The notes under the pieces are model-generated. The model worked only from the letters and a program-made list of their open reading frames with translations, made no database searches and was not told where the DNA came from. A DNA stretch of 64,000 nucleotides from Ralstonia sp. UNC404CL21Col (lineage in GTDB: Bacteria; Pseudomonadota; Gammaproteobacteria; Burkholderiales; Burkholderiaceae): NCBI RefSeq assembly GCF_000620465.1, contig NZ_JIBE01000004.1, forward strand, positions 992,001-1,056,000. Direction: 5' to 3'. Made by a program: the position numbers and the translations under genes. Of this stretch, positions 18,007-26,422 are shown piece by piece (positions within the stretch are counted from its first letter, which is position 1; every line of letters begins with the position of its first letter).

Positions 18007-19311
18007 ATGACCTGGATTGCGCGCACCTTCAAGCTCGAGGAACACCAGACCAACGTCCGCACGGAAGTGCTCGCGGGGCTGACAACGTTCCTCACGATGG
18101 CGTACATCATCTTCGTCAACCCGAACATCCTGGCCGACGCCGGCATGCCGCACGACGCAGTGTTTGTCGCCACCTGCATTGCCGCGGCGATCGGCACCAT
18201 CATCATGGGGATGTACGCGAACTACCCCATCGCGATGGCGCCGGGCATGGGCTTGAACGCCTACTTTGCGTACGCGGTGGTCAAGGGCATGGGCTTTACG
18301 TGGCAGGCGGCACTGGGCGCGGTGTTCATTTCCGGCTGCCTGTTCCTGCTGGTGAGCGTGTTTCGCATTCGCGAGATGATCGTCAACGGCATCCCGCATT
18401 CGATTCGCGTGGCGATCACGGCCGGCATCGGGCTGTTCCTGGGCATCGTGTCGCTGCGGGGGGCGGGGCTGATCGTCGGGAATCCGGCGACGCTCGTGAC
18501 GCTGGGCGATGTGCATCAGCCCTCGGTCATCCTGGCGGTGATCGGCTTCTTTGTGATCGTGGCGCTGGACCACCTGCGCGTGAAGGGCGCCATCCTGATC
18601 GGCATTCTGGCCGTGACGGCCGCGAGCTTCTTCTTTGCGGGCAATACGTTCCACGGTGTGGTGTCGATGCCGCCGTCGCTTGCCCCCACGCTGATGCAGC
18701 TCGACATCATGGGTGCGCTGTCGGTGGGCATCCTGAACGTCGTGCTCGTGTTCTTCCTGGTGGAGCTGTTTGACGCGACCGGCACGCTGATGGGCGTGGC
18801 CAACCGCGCGGGCCTGCTCAAGCAAGGCAAGATGGATCGCTTGAACAAGGCGCTGCTGGCGGACAGCACGGCCATCATGGCGGGCTCGCTGCTGGGCACG
18901 TCGTCGACCACCGCCTATATCGAGAGCGCTTCGGGTGTGCAGGCGGGCGGCCGAACGGGGCTGACTGCGCTGACGGTGGCCGCGCTCTTCCTGCTGTGTC
19001 TGTTCTTCTCGCCGCTGGCGGGCGTGGTACCGGCCTATGCGACGGCGCCCGCGCTGCTGTATGTGTCGTGCCTGATGTTGCGCGAGCTGGTCGACCTGAA
19101 CTGGGAAGACACCACCGAAGCCGTGCCGGCCGTGCTGACGGCGCTGATGATGCCGTTCACGTATTCGATCGCCAATGGCGTCGCGTTCGGCTTCATCACC
19201 TACGCGGGCCTGAAGCTGTTCACGGGCCGCATGCGCGAGGTGCCGGTCATCGTGTGGATCATCTCGGCGGTGTTCCTGTTCCGCTTCTTCTATCTGTCCG
19301 GCGGGCACTGA
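18007..19311 (+). CDS. Purine (adenine/hypoxanthine/guanine) permease, AzgA-type NCS2
   Basis: 434 residues with about 12-14 membrane segments, of the AzgA/GhxP branch of the nucleobase:cation symporter-2 family. Landmarks: EVLAGLTTFLTMAYIIFVNP near the N-terminus, PGMGLNAYFAY in the early substrate region, and GTSSTTAYIESASGV. AGAGGAGA lies upstream of the ATG. It probably imports purine bases by proton symport; adenine versus hypoxanthine/guanine cannot be settled by eye. It is a single gene with its own terminator and is transcribed away from the origin. Confidence 0.9.
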   Translation: MTWIARTFKLEEHQTNVRTEVLAGLTTFLTMAYIIFVNPNILADAGMPHDAVFVATCIAAAIGTIIMGMYANYPIAMAPGMGLNAYFAYAVVKGMGFTWQAALGAVFISGCLFLLVSVFRIREMIVNGIPHSIRVAITAGIGLFLGIVSLRGAGLIVGNPATLVTLGDVHQPSVILAVIGFFVIVALDHLRVKGAILIGILAVTAASFFFAGNTFHGVVSMPPSLAPTLMQLDIMGALSVGILNVVLVFFLVELFDATGTLMGVANRAGLLKQGKMDRLNKALLADSTAIMAGSLLGTSSTTAYIESASGVQAGGRTGLTALTVAALFLLCLFFSPLAGVVPAYATAPALLYVSCLMLRELVDLNWEDTTEAVPAVLTALMMPFTYSIANGVAFGFITYAGLKLFTGRMREVPVIVWIISAVFLFRFFYLSGGH

Positions 19312-19340
19312 GCGCCGGCCCTTCAAGCGAGCCACAACGA

Positions 19341-19370
19341 ACGCGGACTTTCAGGTCCGCGTTTTTCTTT
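19341..19370 (+). terminator. Terminator of the purine permease gene
   Basis: ACGCGGAC (19341-19348) pairs with GTCCGCGT (19355-19362) and is followed by TTTTTCTTT. Confidence 0.88.
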
Positions 19371-19387
19371 GGGCGTTTGCGCCGAAG

Positions 19388-19581
19388 CGTACCCATTTCT
19401 GCGTGCGATTGCGCAGGCGAGCGTACCCGTTTCTGCGTGCTGCCGTCGACGATTCAACGGCAAAGCGTACCCAATTCTGCGGGCGAGGTAAGCGACAACT
19501 GTCGCGCAAATCGCGCCGACAATTGGTGTCGACAATGCGTCGATACGGCACCCACGCAAGCTGGGCGTACCCGTTTCTGCG
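19388..19581 (+). repeat. Iteron group beyond the permease gene
   Basis: Four plus-oriented iterons start at 19388 (CCATTTCTG variant), 19422, 19466 (AATT variant) and 19566. 19422 and 19466 are 44 bp apart, two periods of the main array. They fill the gap between the permease terminator and the recombinase gene. Confidence 0.85.
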
Positions 19582-19598
19582 CGATGTGTGGAGGAATG

Positions 19599-20861
19599 TC
19601 AGGTGGACGGCACGGCCAGTTTGCGGGCGGCGTCGGCAATGCTGGCGGCCAGATCGGCTTCGCGCGCACGCACGGCGACGCTCGGCAGCGCCGCAAGGCC
19701 GAGCGCGTGCGCAATGTTGGCTGCCGGCTCACCGGTGGCAAGCCGCTCGCGCAAATGCGCACCGCGCACGCTGCGCAACGAGGCATTCTCGAGGCGCCCA
19801 GCCGCGTCGGCGTGGCCGATGGCGCGGGCGTATTCAGCGGCTTCGCCCAGCATGGCCTTGACGATGAGCAGCAGTTGCGAACGTGAGGCGATGCCCTTGC
19901 GTTCGCCGAAGTCGCGGCGCAGGGCGGGCGAGTCGATGATGGTGCCGTCGGCGCGTCGCGGCGAACGCTTGCGCACCGACAGCAGCAGCGGCGTGGCCTC
20001 GTCCGGCAGCGGCAGTGGCGACAGGCCGAAGGCCGTGCGGTACTCACGCAGCGCAGACATCAGCGCATCGCATGGCAGCCAGCGCTGCGCGCGGCCCGTA
20101 CCGACCGCCAGAAGCCAGACCGATGCCGGCAGCTGTGCGCCGGCTGTTGCGTGCGAGGCCGGCACGGCGTGCAGCGCCACGTCGCCCATTCGCGCGCTCA
20201 CCAGTTCCGACACACGCATCCCCGCCTGGGCGAGCAGCACGGCGAGAAAGTGATCGCGCGCCTGGCGCAAGCGCGCTTCCCGGCCAAGGGCCACCCGCGC
20301 CCGCACGGCGTCGATCACCAATGCCATATCCGACGCGCCCAGTGCGGTGTCCACGTCGGACGTTGCGAGCGGTCTGTGCGCGGGCGCATGTGGCGCTGGC
20401 GCGGTAATGACGATCGCGTCGTCATCGAGAAACGGGTTCGCGCGCAGATAGCCCGTGCGCAGCAGCCAGCCGCAGAGGTTCGCCGCGATGATGCTGCTTT
20501 GCCGCGCGGAACGTGCCGAGAGCGGACCACGCAGCGGCGTCCAGTTGGCATCGTCACGTTCGGTGCCGCGCGCGCTGACCGCCCATGCAGGCGGTTCTTG
20601 CAAAAAGCGCAGATAGGTCGATGCGTCGTCGCGCTGCCAGCTTGCGATCGGCTTACCGACTGTGCGCGCATACCAGCACACGCGCTCGGCTTCCACGCGG
20701 TACTGCGACAGCGTGGAGGCACTCACCGCGCGCGCGCCCGAAGCCCGCGCCGCAAGCCACGCCTGCACGCGCTCGCGCTCTTGGGCGAATGCCTGCAGAG
20801 CGGCCTGGGAAGCGGCGTTATCGGGACGAGGCGCGGCGTCGGCGGGGCGCGGTTCGAGCAT
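19599..20861 (-). CDS. Tyrosine-recombinase-family protein, apparently lacking the catalytic tyrosine
   Basis: About 420 residues from MLEPRPADAAP; the frame stays open to 20972 but upstream codons cross an AT-rich promoter-like stretch. An N-terminal SAM-like core-binding region (SASTLSQYRVEAERVCWYA...) and a C-terminal catalytic-domain fold are visible. Box I AGMRVSELV keeps the first Arg and the HxxR motif is present (AHLRERLATG). The later box reads ALGLAALPSVAVRARE, where LGH...Y is expected, and no Tyr follows at the nucleophile position. The Lys hairpin reads VGTGRAQRW. It is therefore either a divergent or an inactive recombinase. The position beside the origin suggests a role in replicon maintenance such as dimer resolution or DNA binding. 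Confidence 0.75.
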   Translation of the reverse strand: MLEPRPADAAPRPDNAASQAALQAFAQERERVQAWLAARASGARAVSASTLSQYRVEAERVCWYARTVGKPIASWQRDDASTYLRFLQEPPAWAVSARGTERDDANWTPLRGPLSARSARQSSIIAANLCGWLLRTGYLRANPFLDDDAIVITAPAPHAPAHRPLATSDVDTALGASDMALVIDAVRARVALGREARLRQARDHFLAVLLAQAGMRVSELVSARMGDVALHAVPASHATAGAQLPASVWLLAVGTGRAQRWLPCDALMSALREYRTAFGLSPLPLPDEATPLLLSVRKRSPRRADGTIIDSPALRRDFGERKGIASRSQLLLIVKAMLGEAAEYARAIGHADAAGRLENASLRSVRGAHLRERLATGEPAANIAHALGLAALPSVAVRAREADLAASIADAARKLAVPST

Positions 20862-21158
20862 GCGAAGCGGGTGTGGCGCACAAAGAAAAAATAGATCGCG
20901 CAAGTATAGCGATCCGTACTCGCAGGCGGCCGTGCGTGCCGATTCGAGGAAGTCTTCAGGCGCATTGGGCACGCGCCATGCTCAATGCGGGAACGTCGCT
21001 TCGTGTGTCGGACGCCTCCGACAAAACGATCGGAACCGGTTCGATAGGCGCGCGGAATGTGCGCGTTTATCTTCAGCTCCGCAAGTCGACAACAACGACC
21101 ATGGGCGTGCGATGGTTGCGGCCCGATTCATGAAAAGACTCTCCCTCCGAGGTGCAAG

Positions 21159-21941
21159 ATGAAGATACAGATCAGGAAGATCGTCGCCGTGTTGGCGCTG
21201 GGTTCGTTGGGTGTATTGGCAGGGTGCGGTGGCGGTGACGACGACATCGGCCAGATCATCGGCACCAGTGCGCCGCAGTACCGCACGGTGCATGCGAACC
21301 CGTTCATCGGCAACGTCGATTTCGGGGTGAACGGCACCACGAAGATCTCCAATGTCGCGTTCAAGAACGTCAGCAACTACTTCGGCATCGACGCGACAGC
21401 CAGCACGGGCACGGTGTCGAACACGGGCAGCAGTACGCCGCTGGCTTCAACGGGATTCACGCCGGCCAACGGCCACCGCTATACGGCGCTGGCCATCGTG
21501 GGCGCCAACGGTTCGGCCACGAGCCTCGCGCTGATCGATGATCCGTACAACAAGTCGATCCTGTCGGACAAGGCGCGCGTGCGTGCCTTCAACGCTTCGT
21601 ACAACGCGCCCAACGTCGACGTCTACGTGACCGCGCCGAACGTCGATCTTTCCGCCGTCGCACCGACCATGAGCGGGGCCGCCTATGGGGCCGCATCGCC
21701 GGCCAGCACGCAGGATTCGATCTACGTCGATGGCGGCACGTACCAGGTGCGGGTCGCGACGGCGGGTACGAAGAACATCATCTTCACCTCGCAGCCGTTC
21801 AGCCTGGGCAACAACGCCGACTGGCTGATCACGACGCTGCCGGCGGGGGGCGTGGGTGCCGTCACGCCAAACGCGATTCGCGTGCTCGTGGCGCAGGCCA
21901 ATGGTGCCTCGCAGACGGCGTCCGAATTGCCCACGCAGTAA
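21159..21941 (+). CDS. DUF4397-type lipoprotein
   Basis: 260 residues. A lipoprotein signal peptide ends at the lipobox LAGC (residues about 20-23), followed by a Gly/Asp spacer. The mature part carries beta-rich repeats (YRTVHANPFIGNVDFGVNG; ARVRAFNASYNAPNVDVYV) typical of DUF4397 domains found in surface or periplasmic proteins. The start at 21159 has GAGGTG upstream. Function is unknown. It is monocistronic, ending in a strong terminator. The preceding gap (20862-21158) holds the divergent promoters; nothing else is seen. Confidence 0.82.
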   Translation: MKIQIRKIVAVLALGSLGVLAGCGGGDDDIGQIIGTSAPQYRTVHANPFIGNVDFGVNGTTKISNVAFKNVSNYFGIDATASTGTVSNTGSSTPLASTGFTPANGHRYTALAIVGANGSATSLALIDDPYNKSILSDKARVRAFNASYNAPNVDVYVTAPNVDLSAVAPTMSGAAYGAASPASTQDSIYVDGGTYQVRVATAGTKNIIFTSQPFSLGNNADWLITTLPAGGVGAVTPNAIRVLVAQANGASQTASELPTQ

Positions 21942-21960
21942 CGTCGCTGAACGCCCTATG

Positions 21961-21989
21961 ATGCGGTGCTACGGCACCGCATTTTTTTT
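21961..21989 (+). terminator. Terminator of the DUF4397 gene
   Basis: ATGCGGTGC (21961-21969) pairs with GCACCGCAT (21974-21982), loop TACG, followed by eight T. Confidence 0.92.
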
Positions 21990-22031
21990 CGACGGCGCCC
22001 TCAGGAATGAAAACTGCTAACGAAGGGCGCA

Positions 22032-24449
22032 ATGAGTGAATCCGTAACGGGCTGGTCGGCACCCGTGCGCGCAGCGCGCGAGACGCGTACTGCACTGGCC
22101 GCCACGAAGCAGGTTGATGTGTTCTGGGTAGACGATCCGTTGACGGGAACACGTTTGCACGTGAGCGCCGGTGCGCAGACGTGGGGCGTGCGGGCCGACG
22201 CCTTGTGCGGTGTGCGCGACCGCTGGCTTGCCCATGTGCATCCGGACGACCATGTCGCGCTGCGTGCCGCCTGGGACGCCCTGGCGCAGGGGCAGGCCTT
22301 TGCGATCGAATACCGCTTGCTTGGCTCCGATCACGGCGAGGTGCGCGAATACCGCGTCCGCGAACGCGGCTACCTCATGCCCCCTCTCGACGGTGTCCCT
22401 GCCCACGCCGTCGGCCTGGTTGAAGACGTCACGCAGGGCCAGCAGACCCTGGCCGCGCTCGCCGAGTCGGAATTCCAATTGCAATGGCTGACCGAAAGCG
22501 TGCCGTTTCCGCTCGTGCAGATCGACCCCGAGCACCGCGTGCGCTTTGCCAACCGGGCTTACGCACAGCGCTTTGGCTTCGGGTCTGAAGACGTGCTGGG
22601 GCGCCATCTGCGCGAGCTGATGGGCGAGGCGGCTTATGCCCGCGTCCTGTCGCACCTGAACGATGCCTTCTCAGGGCAGCGCGTCGAATTCGAAATGGAG
22701 TTGCCGTATCCGGCCAGTGTGGGCCGTCGTTTCGTGCATGCCGCGTATTCGCCGCAGCGTGGTCCGGACGGCCGCGTGCAGGCGCTCGTCTGCGTGGTGG
22801 AAGACATTACCGAGCGCAAGGACGCCGAGCACGAGCGCTTTCGCCATCAGCGCGAATTTGTGACGCTCGTCGAGAACGCACCCGACGTGATCGCGCGGCT
22901 CGATCGCGAACTGCGCTGCGTATATGTCAATCGCGCCGTCACCGAAGCGTTTGGCGTGACGCCTGCCGTGATGATCGGCAAGACGCTGGCGGCCTCGCCG
23001 CTCTCGGCTGACGTCGCGCATCCGCTGGAGGATGCGGCGCGCCGCGCCTTCGCGGCGGGCGAGGAGCAGACGCTCGCGCTGCATTTGGAAGTGCAGGCCG
23101 GGCGTCCGCGCATTGCGCACTACAACGCGCGTGTCATTCCGGAAGCCGATCGGAGCGGCGTGACGGAATCGGCGCTGCTGATCGTCTATGACGTGACCGA
23201 GCGTACCGAGGCCGAGCGCGAGCGCGACGCGCTGTTGCTACGCGAACAGGCCGCGCGTGCCCAGGCTGAAGCCGCAGCGCTAGCCCGCGATCAGTTTCTG
23301 GCGGTGGTGTCGCATGAACTGCGATCGCCGCTCAACGGGATTCAGAATTGGGCGTACGTCTTGGAAAGCCAGGTGGCCGGCGGCGCGCCGCTCATGCAGC
23401 GCGCGCTGGCGGGCATCAAGACCGGCGTCGAGCAGCAGGTGCGTCTGATCGAAGACCTGCTGGACGCCACGCGCGTGATGAGCGGCAAGCTGCGCCTGAC
23501 GCGCGAACCCTTCGTGCTGCGCACCGCCCTGGAGGGCGCGCTCAACAGCGTGCACGCGCTGGCCGCCGATCGCCGCATCACGCTGCACACCACCATTGAT
23601 GTGAACGAACACGAGATCGACGGCGATGCCGATCGTGTTGAGCAGATCGTATGGAACCTCCTGACCAACGCCATCAAGTTCACGCAGGAAGGCGGCGACG
23701 TCTGGCTGTCGGCCGATCTACTGGGCGAGGTCGCGCGCATTGTTGTGCGCGATAACGGCCGCGGGATTGCACCGGCCTTCTTGCCGTATCTGTTTGATCC
23801 GTTCCGGCAGGCCGATGGTGCGCACACGCGGCGCACAGGCGGGCTTGGGCTGGGGCTGGCGTTGGTGAAGCGGCTGACCGAACTGCACGGCGGCCGCGTG
23901 TATGCGCGCAGCGAAGGCGACCAGCATGGCGCGACATTTACCGTGTACCTGCCGCTGCATGCCGGCGCGGATCTCATTACGCCGCTGGCCGAAGACCCCG
24001 AGCGCACGGGGCCGTTGCCGTCACTGGCGGGCCTGCGTGTGCTGCTGGTCGACGATCAGCAAGACGCCCGCGACGCGCTCGCCACGCTGCTCACGCAGGT
24101 TGGCGCGGAAGTCGGCAGCGTGGGTTCCGGCCACGAGACGATGGCGCTGCTCGATGTCTGGGCTGCACGCGGCGAGGCAGGGCGTCCGCAGGCGGTGGTG
24201 TGCGACATCGCGCTGCCCGATGAAGACGGCTACGCGATCCTGCAGAGAATCCGCGCGTGGGAACACGAGCATCTGCCCGCGGGGGCAGCGCCGATGGTGG
24301 CCATCGCGCTGACCGCCTTTGCACAGCCGCATGATCGCGCCCGGGCGCTGGCCACCGGGTTTCAGGAACACCTCATCAAGCCCGTATCGCCGTACGACCT
24401 CGTGCGTACGCTGCGTACCCTTGCGATGTCGGTTTCGACGGCATCGTAG
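22032..24449 (+). CDS. Soluble PAS hybrid sensor histidine kinase
   Basis: 805 residues with no membrane segment, so a cytoplasmic sensor. Three PAS domains (about 20-135, 150-265 and 280-395; PAC-like tails VVEDITERKDAE and VYDVTERTEAE) precede HisKA with phospho-His in VVSHELRSPLNG. HATPase follows (WNLLTNAIKF, DNGRGIAP, GLGLGLALVKRL) and then a C-terminal receiver domain (VCDIALPDEDGYAIL, about 665-790). There is no Hpt domain or separate regulator next to it, so its output partner is unknown. AAGGG lies upstream of the ATG. The next gene begins 53 bp later behind its own putative sigma-54 promoter. Confidence 0.93.
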   Translation: MSESVTGWSAPVRAARETRTALAATKQVDVFWVDDPLTGTRLHVSAGAQTWGVRADALCGVRDRWLAHVHPDDHVALRAAWDALAQGQAFAIEYRLLGSDHGEVREYRVRERGYLMPPLDGVPAHAVGLVEDVTQGQQTLAALAESEFQLQWLTESVPFPLVQIDPEHRVRFANRAYAQRFGFGSEDVLGRHLRELMGEAAYARVLSHLNDAFSGQRVEFEMELPYPASVGRRFVHAAYSPQRGPDGRVQALVCVVEDITERKDAEHERFRHQREFVTLVENAPDVIARLDRELRCVYVNRAVTEAFGVTPAVMIGKTLAASPLSADVAHPLEDAARRAFAAGEEQTLALHLEVQAGRPRIAHYNARVIPEADRSGVTESALLIVYDVTERTEAERERDALLLREQAARAQAEAAALARDQFLAVVSHELRSPLNGIQNWAYVLESQVAGGAPLMQRALAGIKTGVEQQVRLIEDLLDATRVMSGKLRLTREPFVLRTALEGALNSVHALAADRRITLHTTIDVNEHEIDGDADRVEQIVWNLLTNAIKFTQEGGDVWLSADLLGEVARIVVRDNGRGIAPAFLPYLFDPFRQADGAHTRRTGGLGLGLALVKRLTELHGGRVYARSEGDQHGATFTVYLPLHAGADLITPLAEDPERTGPLPSLAGLRVLLVDDQQDARDALATLLTQVGAEVGSVGSGHETMALLDVWAARGEAGRPQAVVCDIALPDEDGYAILQRIRAWEHEHLPAGAAPMVAIALTAFAQPHDRARALATGFQEHLIKPVSPYDLVRTLRTLAMSVSTAS

Positions 24450-24458
24450 TCGGCCCGG

Positions 24459-24474
24459 GGGCACAACTTTTGCG
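24459..24474 (+). promoter_or_regulatory. Putative sigma-54 (-24/-12) promoter of the AI-2E exporter gene
   Basis: GGGCACAACTTTTGCG: GGCAC at -24 and TTGC at -12 with canonical GG-N10-GC spacing. Predicted start about 24485, 18 bp before the ATG. Confidence 0.55.
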
Positions 24475-24502
24475 CAGAGAACGGTGAACCACTTTCTCTG
24501 CC

Positions 24503-25759
24503 ATGCCACCCGACCCGACGCCCCCCTCCGCCACGTCCGAACCGCTGCATGCCGGCCTGCTTGATGGGCTGCGGCAGCCTGCATGGCGCGTGGCGATGGT
24601 GCTCGTCGCCATCGGCGGCACGCTGGTGTTTCTGCAATGGGCGCGCGCGTTTCTGGTGCCGTTCACTTTGGGCGTGGTGCTCGCGTTTGCGTTGAATCCG
24701 GTGGTGGTGTGGTTGCGGCGCTGCCATGTGCCGCGCCCCATCGCTGCAGGCCTCGTGGTACTGGGCCTGTGGATCGGTGGTGCGGTGCTCGTCTTTGGGA
24801 TGCAAGACGGGGTATCCGCCATGGCAGCCCGGCTTCCCGTTGCGGTTGAGCGCATGGCGCAGGCCGTCGACGGTATGCGCGGCCACATGGGCGGTGCGTT
24901 CGACAAGGTGCGCGAGGCCACGGTCGCACTCGAGCATGCTGCCGAGGGCGTGCAGGGCAAACCGGCACCCGCGCCCGCCCGGCGTTCACCGGCAGCGGCG
25001 CCGGCCGAGCCGCCCACGACGCAGCCCGTGCTGTCGCTGCGCGAGTTTCTATGGACCGGCTCCGCCAATCTCTTCGCACTGGCGGGGCAACTGGTCGTTG
25101 TCTCGTTTCTCGTCTACTTCCTGCTCGCTTCCGGCCAGGCGCTCAAGCGCAAATGGGTGCGCGCGGTGGGCACCACATTGAGCGAGAAGAAGCGTGCGGT
25201 GCGCATGATGGCGGTCATCGGCACGCAGATCCAGTATTCGCTGCTGGTGCTGTTTGCGACCAACATCGTGCTGGGCATCCTCACCACGGTGGCCTTTGTG
25301 CTGCTCGGCATGGAGGACGCGGCGGTCTGGGGCTTGGCGACTGCGGTGCTGCACTTCGTGCCATATCTAGGTTCAGTGGTGATTGCCGTGGCCAGCGGCA
25401 TTGGCGCGTACCTGCAAATGGGTGCGTGGTCGGATGCGCTTGTGGTGGCGGGCGTCACGCTGCTGCTGGCCACGCTGGTCGGCACGCTGCTCGTGACGTG
25501 GCTGCAGAGCCGTGCGTCCAAGCTCGATCCGTGCGTCGTCTACATCGGCCTGCTGCTGTGGGGGTGGCTATGGGGCCTGTGGGGCTTGCTGCTCGGAACG
25601 TCCATCACGGCGATGATCAAGGTCGTATGCGATCACGTCGACCGGCTGCGGCCGCTGGGTACGCTGCTGGGCACGACTGACGCGCCGGCCGGCGTATCAC
25701 AGCGGTTGCTCGATCGAATGCGAGAGCGCCATACGCGACGCTCGCGACGCGTGCGCTGA
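24503..25759 (+). CDS. AI-2E/PerM-family membrane protein
   Basis: 418 residues. The layout is that of the AI-2 exporter/PerM superfamily. Two helices lie at about 30-90, a large soluble segment at about 95-190 contains a Pro/Ala-rich insert (PAPAPARRSPAAAPAEPPTT), and about five further helices include the conserved VLHFVPYLGSVV and LLLWGWLWGLWGLLLG motifs. Family members export small molecules or ions; the substrate here is unknown. The C-terminal tail is basic. A -24/-12 element directly upstream links it to the sigma-54 block that follows. Confidence 0.85.
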   Translation: MPPDPTPPSATSEPLHAGLLDGLRQPAWRVAMVLVAIGGTLVFLQWARAFLVPFTLGVVLAFALNPVVVWLRRCHVPRPIAAGLVVLGLWIGGAVLVFGMQDGVSAMAARLPVAVERMAQAVDGMRGHMGGAFDKVREATVALEHAAEGVQGKPAPAPARRSPAAAPAEPPTTQPVLSLREFLWTGSANLFALAGQLVVVSFLVYFLLASGQALKRKWVRAVGTTLSEKKRAVRMMAVIGTQIQYSLLVLFATNIVLGILTTVAFVLLGMEDAAVWGLATAVLHFVPYLGSVVIAVASGIGAYLQMGAWSDALVVAGVTLLLATLVGTLLVTWLQSRASKLDPCVVYIGLLLWGWLWGLWGLLLGTSITAMIKVVCDHVDRLRPLGTLLGTTDAPAGVSQRLLDRMRERHTRRSRRVR

Positions 25760-25928
25760 TTCCCCTGAATCACCTTGCGCAGCAAGCGTTACAAGCGCGC
25801 ATGTAACCCTTACGCAACCATCACACCGTGACGTGCGCCAACACGTCGGTACGTTGCCGCGCCTTCGTCGCGCCATTGTGCAGCGGTGGTGCCGGTCTTG
25901 TCGGTGCAGTGATGCACACATGGATTGC

Positions 25929-25944
25929 GGGCACGTCGGTTGCG
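25929..25944 (+). promoter_or_regulatory. Strong putative sigma-54 promoter of the hypothetical-GT-PAP2 operon
   Basis: GGGCACGTCGGTTGCG matches TGGCACG-N4-TTGC at all positions but the first. Predicted start about 25955, with AGGAGG and the ATG at 25984 just downstream. The rest of 25760-25983 shows no gene. Confidence 0.7.
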
Positions 25945-25983
25945 GTGCGCAAGGCATTCAGATCACGTCCGCAGGAGGGCGCC

Positions 25984-26415
25984 ATGAATCGACTCCGCCC
26001 CGCCTTATGCGGCCCCCATCAGCGCGGCGAACGTCAGGCGGGCACGAACCCGCCGCGTGCGCCCGGCGCGGGCCAAAACATCGAGAGCATCGACAAGATG
26101 CATGGCGACGCCGAGCGCGGCGAACCGGCGTCGAGCGCGGCCGAGCGGCTGCCGCACGAGCGCGACCAGCATGTTGAAGAGCAGGGTTCCGAACCGCGCA
26201 GCAGCGCCAAACAGGCTGCCCGCGACATCGAAAACGGGCAGCTCGATACCGACCTGCACAACACCCCCGGCGTCGAGCGCGTCGTGCGCGACCGTCATTC
26301 AGCCAACCGTGACGATGGCGATCGCCAGGTCGCCAACCGCAGCGCAGACGACCTCGCGCACAAGCGAGGACAGACGGCCGCCCCCTCGCACCGCCGCGAC
26401 GAAGACAAAGGTTGA
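25984..26415 (+). CDS. Hydrophilic, probably disordered small protein
   Basis: 143 residues, very rich in Arg, Asp, Glu, Gln and His and nearly devoid of hydrophobic stretches (e.g. RDIENGQLDTDLHNTPGVE, RHSANRDDGDRQVANRSADD). There is no signal peptide or recognisable domain. The start is fixed by AGGAGG 6 bp upstream. It is the first gene of a putative sigma-54-driven operon with a glycosyltransferase and a PAP2 phosphatase. Composition resembles stress-related hydrophilic proteins, but that is only a resemblance. Confidence 0.7.
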   Translation: MNRLRPALCGPHQRGERQAGTNPPRAPGAGQNIESIDKMHGDAERGEPASSAAERLPHERDQHVEEQGSEPRSSAKQAARDIENGQLDTDLHNTPGVERVVRDRHSANRDDGDRQVANRSADDLAHKRGQTAAPSHRRDEDKG

Positions 26416-26422
26416 TCGATCC

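Noticed and set aside
16607-18010. Overlapping short frames in the origin region encoding repeated PFLR/AETGT-type peptides
   Set aside because: The peptides are translations of the iterons in different frames. There is no start signal and no family resemblance.
19341-19362. ACTTTCAG-containing sequence as another parS site
   Set aside because: The match is the loop and stem of the permease terminator; the right half does not match the palindrome.
22003-22018. AGGAATGAAAACTGCT before the hybrid kinase as a sigma-54 promoter
   Set aside because: The predicted start falls about 3 bp before the ATG, which would remove the Shine-Dalgarno; the -24 half is also poor.
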